Part shown: one piece after another, positions 1 to 10,698 of the stretch
How the letters are laid out: each line of letters starts with the position of its first letter
Position numbering within the stretch: position 1 is the stretch's first letter
From: Geosmithia putterillii
Lineage: Eukaryota; Ascomycota; Sordariomycetes; Hypocreales; Bionectriaceae
Direction: 5' to 3'
Assembly (NCBI GenBank): GCA_900188575.1
Contig: FYEU01000308.1
Location: 496,001 to 560,000, forward strand
Length of the DNA stretch: 64,000 nucleotides
Translations under genes and position numbers: made by a program
Notes under the pieces: model-generated
Told to the model about the DNA's origin: nothing
Seen by the model: only the letters and a program-made list of their open reading frames with translations
Databases searched by the model: none

Positions 1-255
1 TACCGCGACTTGGACCCGACCTTTACGGCTCAGCGCGAGAACGCCCTCCTGACGGATCTCTGCGCCGCCATCGAGGCCCGCAATCAGGACCAGTTTACCG
101 ACAACCTCTTCAAGTTTGATCAGATCAGCAAGCTTGACAAATGGAAGACAACGCTTCTGGTCCGCGTCAAGAACACCATCGGCAAAGCCGACGACGACAC
201 CGCCGCCGCCGGGGCTGGTGCCGATGCTGCCGATGACGATGACGAGTTTGCGTAA
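1..255 (+). CDS. SEC17: Alpha-SNAP (Sec17) C-terminus, 5' partial
   Basis: Reading frame 1 is open from the window edge and ends in TAA at 253-255, giving the last 84 residues of a protein whose start lies outside the window. The tail DPTFTAQRENALLTDLC followed by FTDNLFKFDQISKLDKWKT and an acidic end (DDDDEFA) is the conserved C-terminus of alpha-SNAP. This cytosolic adaptor recruits the AAA ATPase Sec18/NSF to SNARE complexes and promotes their disassembly after membrane fusion. Its C-terminal helix and acidic tail contact NSF. No intron is visible in this part. It converges with the glucoamylase gene, leaving 311 bp between the stops. Confidence 0.93.
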   Translation, partial: YRDLDPTFTAQRENALLTDLCAAIEARNQDQFTDNLFKFDQISKLDKWKTTLLVRVKNTIGKADDDTAAAGAGADAADDDDEFA

Positions 256-566
256 ATCTCCTTGCTTCGAATGTCTCTGCTTTATATCGCGCACACGCAC
301 GCGCACAACCACTACGGGGGGGTTAACAGCATGTATCTAGATACTCGAACCTTGTCTTTCTATTCCCTTTTGTCTTACGAATCGTATCCCTCGTTCTTAC
401 CATCATGATTCTCTGCGGGAGTGAATGGCGCACCAGTATGTTTTGGACAGTATCACCATATTCTACCAATGGTATTATTAAGAGTGCGGTATCATCTATA
501 TCCCCCGTTCTCTGTTCATGTTTACCCAAGTTCCCCAGAACCACAGTCCGTGTAGACTCATCGCGC
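256..566. other. Convergent 3' intergenic region
   Basis: This 311 bp lies between the SEC17 stop and the glucoamylase stop. No coding signal is convincing here. It is too short for an extra starch-binding module of about 100 codons plus an intron. It presumably holds both 3' UTRs and polyadenylation sites. Confidence 0.6.
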
Positions 567-2421
567 TTACGACGACTTGTGTCCGAACAGGGGCGTCTGG
601 TTGGCAGGGAACGCCTCAGCCGTGGCCGTCGCGTACGTGCCCTTCGCGGTCTTCGTCCCGCACTTTGCTGGCAAGAAAACGGGCGATATGCCTGCCCACG
701 AAGGGGGTACAATGCCGGCACGGCGCTCCGTGGCCGTCAGGAAGGCCGAGTACGACCAGGTGAGGTGCCTGGCGGAGATAGGGCTGCCGGTGCTGTTGGT
801 GTACTGCTCCGACATGGCACCTCCGTCGCCGACGTAGGTGCTTACGACCTCGATGAAGCCGTCGGCGTACTCGCTCACTGCGGAGACGATGCTCTTGTAC
901 ACGGGCGTGCCAGCAATGTAGAAGCCAGGCTTGACATGGGGGACCAGGTCCTTGAAGAAGGCTAGGGAGGTGTCGGTGACGACGACAAATGCCTGCTTCT
1001 TCCACACGTAAACGGCGTCGTATAGCTGCTCGGACACGGCCAGGGTGTTGAGGTACCACGGGTTGCCGCCGTAGTAGACGTCCTCAATGTAGCGGCCAAC
1101 GGCGATAGCATTGCCGACAGGGATGCCCTTGTTGATGGGGAAGACACGGAACGACGAGATGGTCTCGCGTAGGCTGGAAAGGGCCTTATCGCTGCAGGGC
1201 TGGAAGGTGGTGGCGTCGCAGCCGAGGAGAGGGTCAAAGGTGTGAATGGAGCCGAGGACCGTGTTGGTGTCCTTTCCGGTGCGCGGGAGGTCGACGTTGA
1301 CTTGCACGGATGTCAGGACTCATCGCTCATCACACGGATACATCTCGATACATTTGGGGCCGGGGCAGAAGCTTACTGTTGGCATCAAGGTATCCCTTGG
1401 AGGGGCTCCAGAACTCCTGGAGTAGGCACAGGACATCAGTGGCAATGTCCGAGTACTTGTGCCACTTGGACAGCTTGCCAAGCTTCTTGGACAGAGTGGC
1501 ACCTTCAATGAGGGCCCTGTACTGGCTGGCCGTGGTCAAGAAGGAGGTTCCGTTGACCTCCTCCCAGACGTCGAAGCCTGTCTCGTTCCTAGACACGGTC
1601 AGATGGGTTGGACGAGGGACGCATGGATACGGGGAGTGCCTACCAGTACTGCGAGACGTATTCCAGGTCGTTGCTGACAACGGGCCAGACAATCTCCTCG
1701 GCCGTGGACTTGTAACCATTCTGAATCAGCCAGTTGCCGTAGGCGATGATGGCAATGGCACGGAGAGCAGGGCCGTCGTGCTGGGGGCGACCTAGACGGA
1801 AATCGATGTCAATTACTGTGGAAACCCGGGTTATACTCAGGATAGTAAAGTATGATCATACCCCAGTCCTCGGTGTATTTGGTCTCGTTGACCTGGTACT
1901 TGGGCTCGCCGAGGCCAGTACCGTCAGCCAAGACTCCCGAGGGGTTGGCGATGCCCTGGATCTTGGCCTGGGAGATGATGAAGTTCTCAATGTGCTTTTG
2001 CACATCGCTGTCATACGAGTGGGCAAATGTGTCAACGACGCCCTTGAGGACTAGGCCAGAGTCGCGGGTCCAGGTGTAGAAATCTGTGCAAACTGTGTTA
2101 GTCACATGCCCTTGCTCCTTTCTCCTTTCTGTTTGACTCTTTTTTTCTTCCCTCTTTCCTACAAATCAATCCATGGAAGGGCAACCTACAGTTGGGGTCA
2201 TCCGTAGACGGCGAGGCAATGACTACGCCAGGCGCAACTCCCGGAGAAGCACAGCCATCAGGGCCAAAGTTGCAGAACAGACGCTCCTCGGCGTAAGGCT
2301 TCTCGGTCTCGATGAAGGAATCGACAGGACTCTTGGCCTTGTGGCGGGCGCTGTGCTGGCGAGCGAGGGCGGCCTGTGGGGCGACAGACGCCCCGAGGAC
2401 GATAGCAGACGAGAGGCGCAT
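567..2421 (-). CDS. Secreted glucoamylase, GH15, no starch-binding domain
   Basis: Glucan 1,4-alpha-glucosidase, releasing beta-D-glucose from non-reducing ends of starch and maltodextrins outside the cell. Five exons: 2190-2421, 1862-2083, 1644-1791, 1377-1588 and 567-1300, giving 515 aa in frame. The protein opens with a signal peptide (MRLSSAIVLGASVAPQAALA) and a short pro-like segment, then the GH15 barrel with YFYTWTRDSGL, GRPQHDGPALRAIA, WEEVNGTSF (general acid about E210) and GGAMSEQY (general base about E436), and ends soon after HLTWSYSAFLTA. Fungal enzymes of this family often add a Ser/Thr linker and a CBM20 domain. Here the stop falls after the short tail TPLFGHKSS, so binding to raw starch should be weak. 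The last acceptor (CAAG) is less typical, but the junction restores the family sequence. Confidence 0.93.
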
Positions 2422-4276
2422 ACTGCCGATTACAGGCAAGGAAGGAACAATGCACGTTGGAGAGGGGCACGGAGAGACGGACAAGATGTGCTTCAAGTTG
2501 TCAGAATAAGCAATTGAGCTGTATTTATATATATGTATGTATACACACACCTTGAGTACTGCTACCTAGTAGAAGTAGTACTTCACCAAGGTACTGATGT
2601 CGTCGTGAGGCAATAACAGCATCTACCAGGACAATTTCACGCCACATCATGTGTACGAAGTAGCAGTAGCGCAAGCGAAGCTGCAATCCCTATCCATTGA
2701 GCAGGCGTGCCCAGGATGCCAAGGAATAAGCGACCATGGGGAAATGAAAATGACAACAACAAAGGGCCGACTATACGCAATGGTAAATGGGCTGTTGGTC
2801 AAGAAATGAAGCCAGTCCCAACCAGGGATACGGGATGGAGGAGCGGGGGAGGGCGGGGGAGGGCGGAACAAGTCTCGCCATTCCCCGCAACTCCACAAAT
2901 CAATTGAATCGCTACGGGCTCTAATGCCGTAGTAAGCAAGCTACGGGGTGATGTATGCTCGTACAGTACCTCAATTGACCGTTGATACGAGCGTCGGGGT
3001 ATTAATTGTCTTGGAAGAGGGATGCTGTTGGAGTTAGCAACCCTTGGCTTGGGGTTGGTGATGCGAGATGCATGATCACCACAGGCCCGGTTGGGTAAGC
3101 TTAACCCATCTCGTCGGTCCGGCAAGACAGTCAACGGACAGAGCTCCAGAATGGCAGGGGGGAAAAAGAGAGCACCCGGGAATCCCCAGTCATGCACGAA
3201 CCTTGGGATAGCTTAACTCTCAATGGCAGGGGGGAAAAAGAGAGCACCCGGGAATCCCCAGTCATGCACGAACCTTGGGATAGCTTAACTCTCAATGGCA
3301 CGCCGTCCTCGTATCCTGGGTCGTAGAGGCAACCCAAGGTTGTTCCGGTCCACGGCACCCCCGGGGCGGCCGGGCGGACCCCAACGCCAAGATTCCTCGG
3401 ACCGAGACGCGTGTGGTGCACCGTGCCGTCCGGACGGGTCCTGTAAGGACGGCTCATGGAGTGTGCTTCATCACGGCTATATCCACGGGCATATTCGCGG
3501 ACAGCTGAATGTCGAGCAGCATGCGAGTGAAGCAGCTTGGAAGACTCGTACAATAACACACCACGTGGAGTAACCCTACTCGCATACAAGCATAGCCCAT
3601 GGCGGACCTTTCTACGCTGTAGGAACCTAAAAATGATTTGCTCAAGATGGCCCCCTCCCCCCCTTAAGTTGGGACAGGCATAGCATGCATGGGAAAACAG
3701 GTGGTGGTGGTGGATCCCACGGTCTACGGGCCAACCTGAGGGATATGGCTGCATGTCAACAATCAAGAAAGAAATGAAGAAATGTAGGCAAGCTATGGTT
3801 TTTCCCAACCTCACCAACCGACGGCCTCGGAAAAGGGATGTGGAATATAGCGCCCCGGAGCATCTGAGAAGGGGAGGCTCAGCCGTCACACGAATGTGCC
3901 AGTGAGCCATCCAACCCAAAAGACCGTTAGTCTAGGACCTGTCGATAGGAAATTGACACCATAAAAAGTTGATGGCTCCATTGCGTTATCGAGCTGCGCA
4001 GAAGTCGATCCTGACACCCTCGAAAGGATGCAGGAGACCGCTGGCACAGATCCGTGACGAAGAAAGGAAAGAAGAAGAGAAGAGCCAGAGAAAATTCCCA
4101 TTAAGAATGTTTTTCGAGAGCCTAAAGATGTGGGTCTGTATCTGCACGTGATTGCAAATCACGGGGTATCTTCGGGTAAACCCTGGTTCGTCGGTCACGA
4201 TGCCCGTGATCTCAGGCACGATGATCACTTGTTGACGACGCGCATCGTCAATAGACAGACCCCATCCATCATCACC
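2422..4276. other. Divergent intergenic region, glucoamylase / SNU66
   Basis: This 1.85 kb between divergent genes should contain both promoters. It holds an exact 72 bp tandem duplication (3150-3293) and a GC-rich patch (about 3295-3450) with a 12 bp palindrome CCGTCCGGACGG at 3426-3437. Long ORFs here cross the duplication and have no recognisable domain. I see no RNA gene. Confidence 0.6.
3150..3293. repeat. 72-bp perfect tandem duplication (two copies)
   Basis: Copies 3150-3221 and 3222-3293 are identical base for base. A third partial start (AATGGCA) follows at 3294-3300. The unit runs from a G6/A5 tract through ACCCGGGAATCCCC to GGGATAGCTTAACTCTC. Complete identity suggests a recent duplication or a very local replication or sequencing event. 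It lies upstream of both the glucoamylase and SNU66 genes. Confidence 0.95.
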
Positions 4277-6274
4277 ATGGACGCCGCCACTATAGAAGAG
4301 ACGAACAGGATTCGCGTGTCCCTGGGCATGCAGCCCCTGCCGGTTCCCGGTGCTGCGCCGCCCAGCTCGCCCGGGTCGCAGGACTCGGACGACGCCGGAG
4401 AGGAGGCGCCCAGCACCGTCGAGACCCGTCAGGCTCAGGCCTACGACAACTATGAGAAGGCCATGGCCGCCGAAGCCGCCAAGAAGAAACGAGAGGAGAA
4501 GGCGGCAGCCGTGCGCAAAGCCCGTGAGCAGGCGCAGCGCTTCGCCAAGCTCGAGGGCCATGGGCTAGGCGACGAGGAGGACACCACGGGCACAGACGCC
4601 AAGTCGTGGCTCTTGGGGCAGAAGAAGCGCCAGAAGAAGATTGAAAAGGCCCGCAAGCTCGAGGAGGAGCTGGCCGCCGCTGAGGCTGCTGCTGCTGCCA
4701 ACGTCCACTACACATCCAAGGACCTGGCGGGCATCAAGGTGGCGCACGATACGTCGGCCTTCGTCGACGGCGACGAGCAGATCCTGACTCTCAAGGACAG
4801 CGGCATCGGTGGCCACGACGAGGAGGACGAGGACGAACTCGAGAACATTGACCTGCGCACTCAAGAGAAGCTGCAGGACAAGCTCGACCTCAAGAAGAAG
4901 CGCCCTGGGTACAACCCCAACGACGACGACATGAGTGGCGGCATCCTGGCGCAGTACGATGAGGAGATCAACGGGGGCAAAGAGGGCAAGAAGTTTACCC
5001 TGGATGCCAAGGGCACATTTGGCGAGCTAGCCGACATTCTGGGTCAGCCCGCCGACAAGCCTGACAGGGCGGTACAAAATGTCAGTTTAGACGACATTGT
5101 CGGCGACGGGCCCTCCGCTTCCGCAGACTACCTCGCCCCCTCGGAGATCAAGATCAAAAAGCCCAAGAAGAAGAAGAGCAAGAAGGGCACGAGGCAGAAG
5201 CAGATTGACGACGACGATGACATCATTATCCCCGCCGAGCAGCCCACTCAACCGTCCGACAGCATGGACGTCGATGGTGGCGCACCGGCCGTGAAGAAGA
5301 GGACGCCCGCCGACGATGACCTAGTTGATGACGAAGACCTTCAGGCATCGCTGGCTATCCAGCGGAGGAACGCACTCAAGAAACGCAAGCGCACACGGCC
5401 AGAAGACCTTGTGAAGCAACTAAAGGAGCAAGACTCGATCAAAGAAGAGGACAGCACAGACCAGGGCGCCGGCCTTGTGATTGGTGCGGCATCAGAGTTT
5501 GTCTCTGGGCTCAAGATTCCTGGCGAAGAAGACGAGGACGATCTGGCACGCAAGCGTCGCAAGGCCACGACCAAGACGCCGGACCCGCAGCTTCAGGACG
5601 ACGACCACAATATGAGCGACGCTAGTGAGGCGCCAGTCAAGCGAGGACACGAAGACGAAGAGGCCAAGGTAGTGCGCGAGGCGGGGATCGAGGAGCCCCC
5701 CGTAGACGAGGAGAAGACGGTCGGCCAGGGCATGGGCGCAGCACTCTCGCTCCTACGCGAGCGCGGACTGGTCGAGGACACACACGGTGAGGAGGTGCAC
5801 TCTGCCATGCAGAATCGCGAGGAGTTTATGATCCGAAAGCGCATACTTGAGGAGGAGCTGGACGAGCAGACGCGGCAGCAGCGCGACCGCGACCGCCGCA
5901 GCGGCAAGCTGGACAAGATGTCGGCCCGGGACCGCGAGGAGTATGCCCGGCAGCAGAATGCGTGGCGTGACCAGCAGCAGTCGCGCCGCATGGCCGAACT
6001 CTTCAGCACGACGTACAAGCCGTCGGTCAAGCTGGAGTACACCGACGACCACGGCCGCTCGCTCAACCAGAAGGAGGCCTTCAAGCACCTCAGCCACCAG
6101 TTCCACGGCAAGGGCTCCGGCAAGGGCAAGACAGAAAAGCTCCTCAAGCAGATTGACGACGAGAAGAGGCGCGCCGCCCAGAGCATGTTTGACCCCACGC
6201 AAAACGGCGGTATGAGCACCGCCACGGCGCAGCAGCTCAAGAAGCGCAGGGAGGCCGGCGTCAGGCTCGGCTGA
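4277..6274 (+). CDS. SNU66: SART-1 family tri-snRNP protein Snu66
   Basis: Component of the U4/U6.U5 tri-snRNP, needed for spliceosome activation in the nucleus. Single exon, 665 aa. The ATG at 4277 (context CACCATGG) was chosen over an in-frame upstream extension because family homology begins at MDAATIEETNRIRVSLGMQPL. Features in order: this N-terminal motif, a long charged coiled coil (about residues 60-145) with WLLGQKKRQKKIEKARKLEE, the conserved HYTSKDLAGIKVAHD and KKKRPGYNPNDDD segments, acidic/basic low-complexity stretches including a KKPKKKKSKK patch, and the C-terminal region with LLRERGLVED, PSVKLEYTDDHGR, KEAFKHLSHQFHGKGSGKGK and a basic end. The overall layout and length match fungal SART-1 proteins. 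Confidence 0.92.
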   Translation: MDAATIEETNRIRVSLGMQPLPVPGAAPPSSPGSQDSDDAGEEAPSTVETRQAQAYDNYEKAMAAEAAKKKREEKAAAVRKAREQAQRFAKLEGHGLGDEEDTTGTDAKSWLLGQKKRQKKIEKARKLEEELAAAEAAAAANVHYTSKDLAGIKVAHDTSAFVDGDEQILTLKDSGIGGHDEEDEDELENIDLRTQEKLQDKLDLKKKRPGYNPNDDDMSGGILAQYDEEINGGKEGKKFTLDAKGTFGELADILGQPADKPDRAVQNVSLDDIVGDGPSASADYLAPSEIKIKKPKKKKSKKGTRQKQIDDDDDIIIPAEQPTQPSDSMDVDGGAPAVKKRTPADDDLVDDEDLQASLAIQRRNALKKRKRTRPEDLVKQLKEQDSIKEEDSTDQGAGLVIGAASEFVSGLKIPGEEDEDDLARKRRKATTKTPDPQLQDDDHNMSDASEAPVKRGHEDEEAKVVREAGIEEPPVDEEKTVGQGMGAALSLLRERGLVEDTHGEEVHSAMQNREEFMIRKRILEEELDEQTRQQRDRDRRSGKLDKMSARDREEYARQQNAWRDQQQSRRMAELFSTTYKPSVKLEYTDDHGRSLNQKEAFKHLSHQFHGKGSGKGKTEKLLKQIDDEKRRAAQSMFDPTQNGGMSTATAQQLKKRREAGVRLG

Positions 6275-6610
6275 AAAGGTGCATGCCCTCACTCTCTTGT
6301 ATACATTTTATCACCCTGTGTTTTTATCCTGGCTGACACGAATATAATGAGCCGTTCCCTAGATACTGCGAGCCCGTCGAGCAGTCATGCCCTGTCTGTG
6401 TACTTGCAGTGCATGTACCGTACGAATGAGCCCGTCGTAGTAACGTAGTAGTAGTGACGTAGTACTAGTAAATATGTATGTCTGCGTTGCCAACATCTAA
6501 TGTTGAACCCTTTCAGTCTAGTGATATGGTTATAGTGATAAATTAAGAGTGAACAACAAAACTCCGTCTAGCGCCGTGCAAAAAAATGAGTGCGCATTAT
6601 TAGAAAGCAG
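6275..6610. other. Convergent 3' intergenic region
   Basis: This 336 bp between the SNU66 stop and the Tag1-like stop is AT-rich, with short GTAGTAGTA-type repeats around 6436-6470. No gene is seen. Confidence 0.6.
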
Positions 6611-9520
6611 CTACAGCCTGATGTTGGCACCAACACCAGTCCCCGTATACTCAACCCATTCAGTCCACTTGCCGATCCGAATCGTCACATTAGCCACACA
6701 GTCCATGTCCAAATCACCACCCAGGGCATTCTTGAGCTTATCGTAGCCGATCCCCCCGGGTGACAGGGACACCGGTAGCTTCGGTGAGGTGGACAGCCCT
6801 GGCGGCACAGCGACAGGCCTGTCGTTGCCGGTGAGGATCTGGCCCACCGGTTCTGTGCCATTGTAGTACGCCCTCGCGTCAATGCGGTCGAGGTACACTG
6901 TCGTGTCGAGAGGATTGGCCAGCGTAAAGGTGGCAGTAGATGAGAGAAGGTGGAAGGTTGCGTCGCGGACAAAGTGACCGTCCCCGGTACCGCTGTTGCC
7001 ATCATTAGGCTCATCGCCTGGCAACCTCAAATGAGGCGTGGGGACGGTCAGGTTGAGGCCGGAGAGAGCCTCGCCGAGGTACGGCATGGAGGGAAAGCTT
7101 CCGCGGTGTGTTCTGACTTCTAGTGTGGTGTTCTTTCCAGAGACGTAGTCCGATAGGAAGCGGCGGGCTCGCTCGCGGGCGGTGCCATTATCAGTGTCAG
7201 GAACATCCTCATCCAGCAGGGTAGGATCCCACATCGCCTCAATATAGTGACCCGTGTTGTTTCCGAGCTCCAGATCAACATTCGAGGCCGTAGCCTCGGC
7301 GAGGATGCCGCCGTGGCCGAGGATATGGACGTTGACGCTCGGGATGGAAGCCGTGTAAGGAAAAGGGTTGGTGAAATTGACGCGGGCCTGCATGCGGGTG
7401 CCCGTCTTGGATGTGCTGAGGACGCGGAGCTCATCGACGAGCGGTTCCAAGGAGTTCAACATGCCACTTGGGACATCTAGCAACAGCATAGTTAGTCAAT
7501 GCCGTTTCGTCAGGGCTACCATCAGAGGAAGACAAGTACATGAATGATCGAGAAATCGGGAATCAAGGTGTCGGGTCCTCTCCCAAGCGTGTATATGTGG
7601 GATGACTACCAGAGAAAAGACGAACGTTTTACTGGAATCGTGCCGTTGGCCGGAATTCCCTTGAGGGGAAGGCTACCCAGCACCGTGCCAACCTGGACGT
7701 CAACACCAGCCTGAACCTGGAGAAGCACATCCTTGTCGCCAAACATCATCTCCTGTAGGACATCTGCAAATACCGAGTTGTCGGTGATTTTGAGGGGTAC
7801 CTTGTTGATGTGGGACGAGATCTTAATGAGGGTCTCGTTCTTCTCGGGGCCGTTCTCAATAATTCGAGTCGAATTGGCGTCCGCCCACTTTTTCATGTTG
7901 AGCTCGCCCAACTTGTCGCCCTCGTAAAAGAGGTCCGCGTCAGATCTGATGCTGTTGACACCCATGTCGAGGTTGAACTCTTCCGGCAGTGCAGCAAAGA
8001 CGGTGATTGTGCCCGAGACGCGCGGCACGCCATCTGGGTCGCTGGGGTCCGCAAACGGGCTGGGCATCTGGAAATCGACGTCCTCGGCCGTGAAGTTCTT
8101 GATGGCATCACCAAACGACTCTCCGGGGAAACCCACGGGCACCATCATGTTCTGGAGGATGGTCACAATCCACCCGGGCGTGTCCGAGTTCTCGGCCTTG
8201 CCACCGCGGACCCATATTTGGGCCTCCCTACCATGGAGGTAGCGGTCCATGAAGTAGTCAAGAGGCGACATGTTGCTCTCGGGGCACGACCGTGTGAGGG
8301 ACTTGGGTATCTTCTTGATGACACCCAGAGCGCCCGCATGGACCTCTGCCTTGGGCTGCACCTCGATGGGGTCTGTGACTGCCTCGGCGATGGCAATAAA
8401 TGGCTCGTCCGAGGCGTCGCAGTTGGCCAAGAGGATCTCAAAGTTGAGCGGAGGCACCTCCAGGCCCACTGGGTAGTCGTTGTGGGCAGACAGGGAGACA
8501 TTGGCTCCAACCGCCAGCTGTCCACCACGGCCGAGGGGCACGTCGTGGAAGTTAAGCCGTTCAATCTTGTGCTTCGGGATAGCCGGGATTTTGTTGGCTG
8601 CGAGACGTTAGCCCGAGATCATGGGAGAGGATTTGAAGCGAAAGCAGCAAGAGAATGAGTGATTAATTAAAGACATGATAATGGGCCATAAAGAATCAGA
8701 GGGAGAAGAGTTATCACTGTATCGACTTCTCTCCAAAATATAATGCTGCAAAGGAACGGTAGAGAGATCTACCTTCAAATGTCATTGACTCCGCCACATC
8801 ATGCGACCCGAGAGGTATGATACCGGACTTGAGGGTGATCGACGTGGTCCCTAGGAGCTTGAGCTCGTCGAGCTTCCCATCGAGCCAGCTATTGGCGATG
8901 GTGCGAATGTTATCCGCTTCGCCGGGTACGAGGTCGGTGACAAAGTCGAGCACGGTCGAATGACCATCTACAATGTCGATAGTGAGGGGCGGGACAGCGA
9001 CGGAGCCGACGAGACAGTTGTCGTAGTTTGGTGCGTAGACGTTCACGCGGGTCTCTTGGGTGCTGAGCTTTCTCATTATGGACGTGGTGAGACGGCCGAT
9101 GCGGCGGGTGTCGGGGTTCGAGACGCGGGATCCGTCAAGACGAAACTCGGCCTGGATGCGGGCCCTCACTCCGTCGTTCGTGATGGACTCGACCGACAGG
9201 CTGCGAGGCACGAGAACGGCGGCGTTCTCGGCGTACACCTTGACGGCGCCGGGTAGAAGGAAGCCACACAGAAGCACGGCCACGACCAAGGCCACTAAGA
9301 TGATGCCGGCGATTATGCTCGGCCACCGCCAGCCACGAGCGGGAGTGGGCTTGGGTTGGGCCGATGGGGAAGTGCCCTCGCCCTGTGTATCCTCTCCATC
9401 CTGACGTTCGATCTCGGTATCCTGGTTGTATAGTAGGGGCGCATTTTCCGATAACTCGGGCGGATGGTTCTCGTGGTCCCTCTCCGGGAGGAGAGGGGAC
9501 CTCTCTGAAGGTTCGGCCAT
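6611..9520 (-). CDS. Tag1-like type II membrane protein (DUF3712 family)
   Basis: Three exons: 8773-9520, 7626-8597 and 6611-7476, giving 861 aa in frame. The N-terminus is a cytosolic tail of about 65 residues with acidic dileucine-like SPLLPERD and APLLYN motifs. One transmembrane helix follows (about residues 66-90, SIIAGIILVALVVAVLLCGF), then a very large lumenal part rich in N-x-S/T sites and repeated beta-sandwich-like segments. Fungal homologues are often labelled 'pre-rRNA processing protein'. The architecture resembles S. cerevisiae Tag1, a vacuolar membrane protein involved in ending autophagy. The dileucine signals would suit vacuolar sorting. The family call is fairly firm; the Tag1 role is inference. 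The donor of intron 2 (GTTCGT at 7625-7620) was chosen because it alone keeps the frame with the CTAG acceptor. Confidence 0.8.
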
Positions 9521-10698
9521 GACGACGATGACGTGGGCGTGGGGGGTGAGAGTGGGTGTGTCTGGCGATAACTATGGGCTGCGATATGCTTAATCACACT
9601 TTTATTGACGGTGTTTAAACGAAGAATGGAGGCTGCGTCCTTGCCAGAGCAGACTGGCTACAAGAGAGGGGGGCATGAGATGGAAATGGAGATGCAGGTG
9701 GCTAGTTGATGGAATACGAGTCCAAGTTGTGCTTTTGAGTTTCAGAAGCACGGAACTCGTTAAGTGGTGGCGTAATCTAGGCGGAGTGATGACTGTACAG
9801 GGACGAATCCCATACCGTCATGTATTTCCGAGTACCCTATAGAAAGGGTTGGATCTGTAAAGGACCAAATATCCCGGGAATAGCTGTTTTCGGTAGCAAA
9901 AAAAAAGGCTGCTGGATGGAAGATACTGATATTGTTTCAATATATTGATTAAATGTAAAAGTGACCGTTAAGTTTGATGGGCACTATCCTTTCTTCGTGC
10001 TCCAGACAGCGATATTCTGTTGTAGTAGTAGTTTGATATTAGTAGTACTACTAGTACTACTACTAGTAGTACTGGACTATATGTCATCTAAAAGCATAAA
10101 AAAAACATATCAACCGTTTAAGACCAGAACGATTATCATGAAGAACAAGAGCAGGAGCAAGGCAAGAATGCACATGCACCGATGGGATAGCTTACTCGCT
10201 TAAAAAAATCGTAAGACGATAAGACATAATACTCCTTATACCTAGTAGTACTATGCATCACTCGTTAACTCTCTCGAAAAATCAAAGGCAATGGGCAAAT
10301 GGATTTTTACCAAAGATCTACGATGGCTGGGTCCCCGGGGATCAATACAGTGGTATTACGAGTACTAATAATACAGCATACTTGCGCTAGGATAGTGTGA
10401 GATTCCCAGCCCCACACTCATAACCAACTGCTCCAACTTTTTTTTCTTCTCTTCTATCCGAGACTAGCGAACTCGGACTCATACTACCGCTCCCTTGCTG
10501 TTCAGATAAACATCATACAACGAAGATCACCGGCCAATTCCATCGGTACACAGCTGGAAGACCTCGGCCCCGAAACGTACTGCATCGCGTCGACCTCAGC
10601 CACCCGGCGTTCCCATCCGAATCCATCTCGTCACATCGGCATCTCCACCCGCGGCAGCATACTCCTCGTCGTGTGCCTTCCCCCCCACAGTAGTCATC
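9521..10698. other. Divergent intergenic region, Tag1-like / KHDC4-like
   Basis: This 1.18 kb should hold both promoters. It contains an AGT/ACT triplet repeat (10022-10073) and several A runs. A pyrimidine-rich leader precedes the KHDC4-like ATG. No coding region was recognised. Confidence 0.55.
10022..10073. repeat. AGT/ACT triplet microsatellite with self-complementary core
   Basis: The stretch is built from TAG/TAC triplets in both orientations (for example AGTAGTACTACTAGTACT from 10041), so much of it can pair with itself. Similar short TACTAGTA-type clusters occur in other spacers, for example near 6450, 16700 and 25740. Confidence 0.8.

Noticed and set aside
256..566. Hidden CBM20 exon downstream of the glucoamylase stop
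   Set aside because: No frame shows the aromatic pattern of CBM20, and the space before SEC17 is too small.
3131..3919. 262-codon minus-strand ORF
   Set aside because: It runs through the 72-bp tandem duplication (hence an internal protein repeat), has no domain, and its codon use is unlike neighbouring genes.
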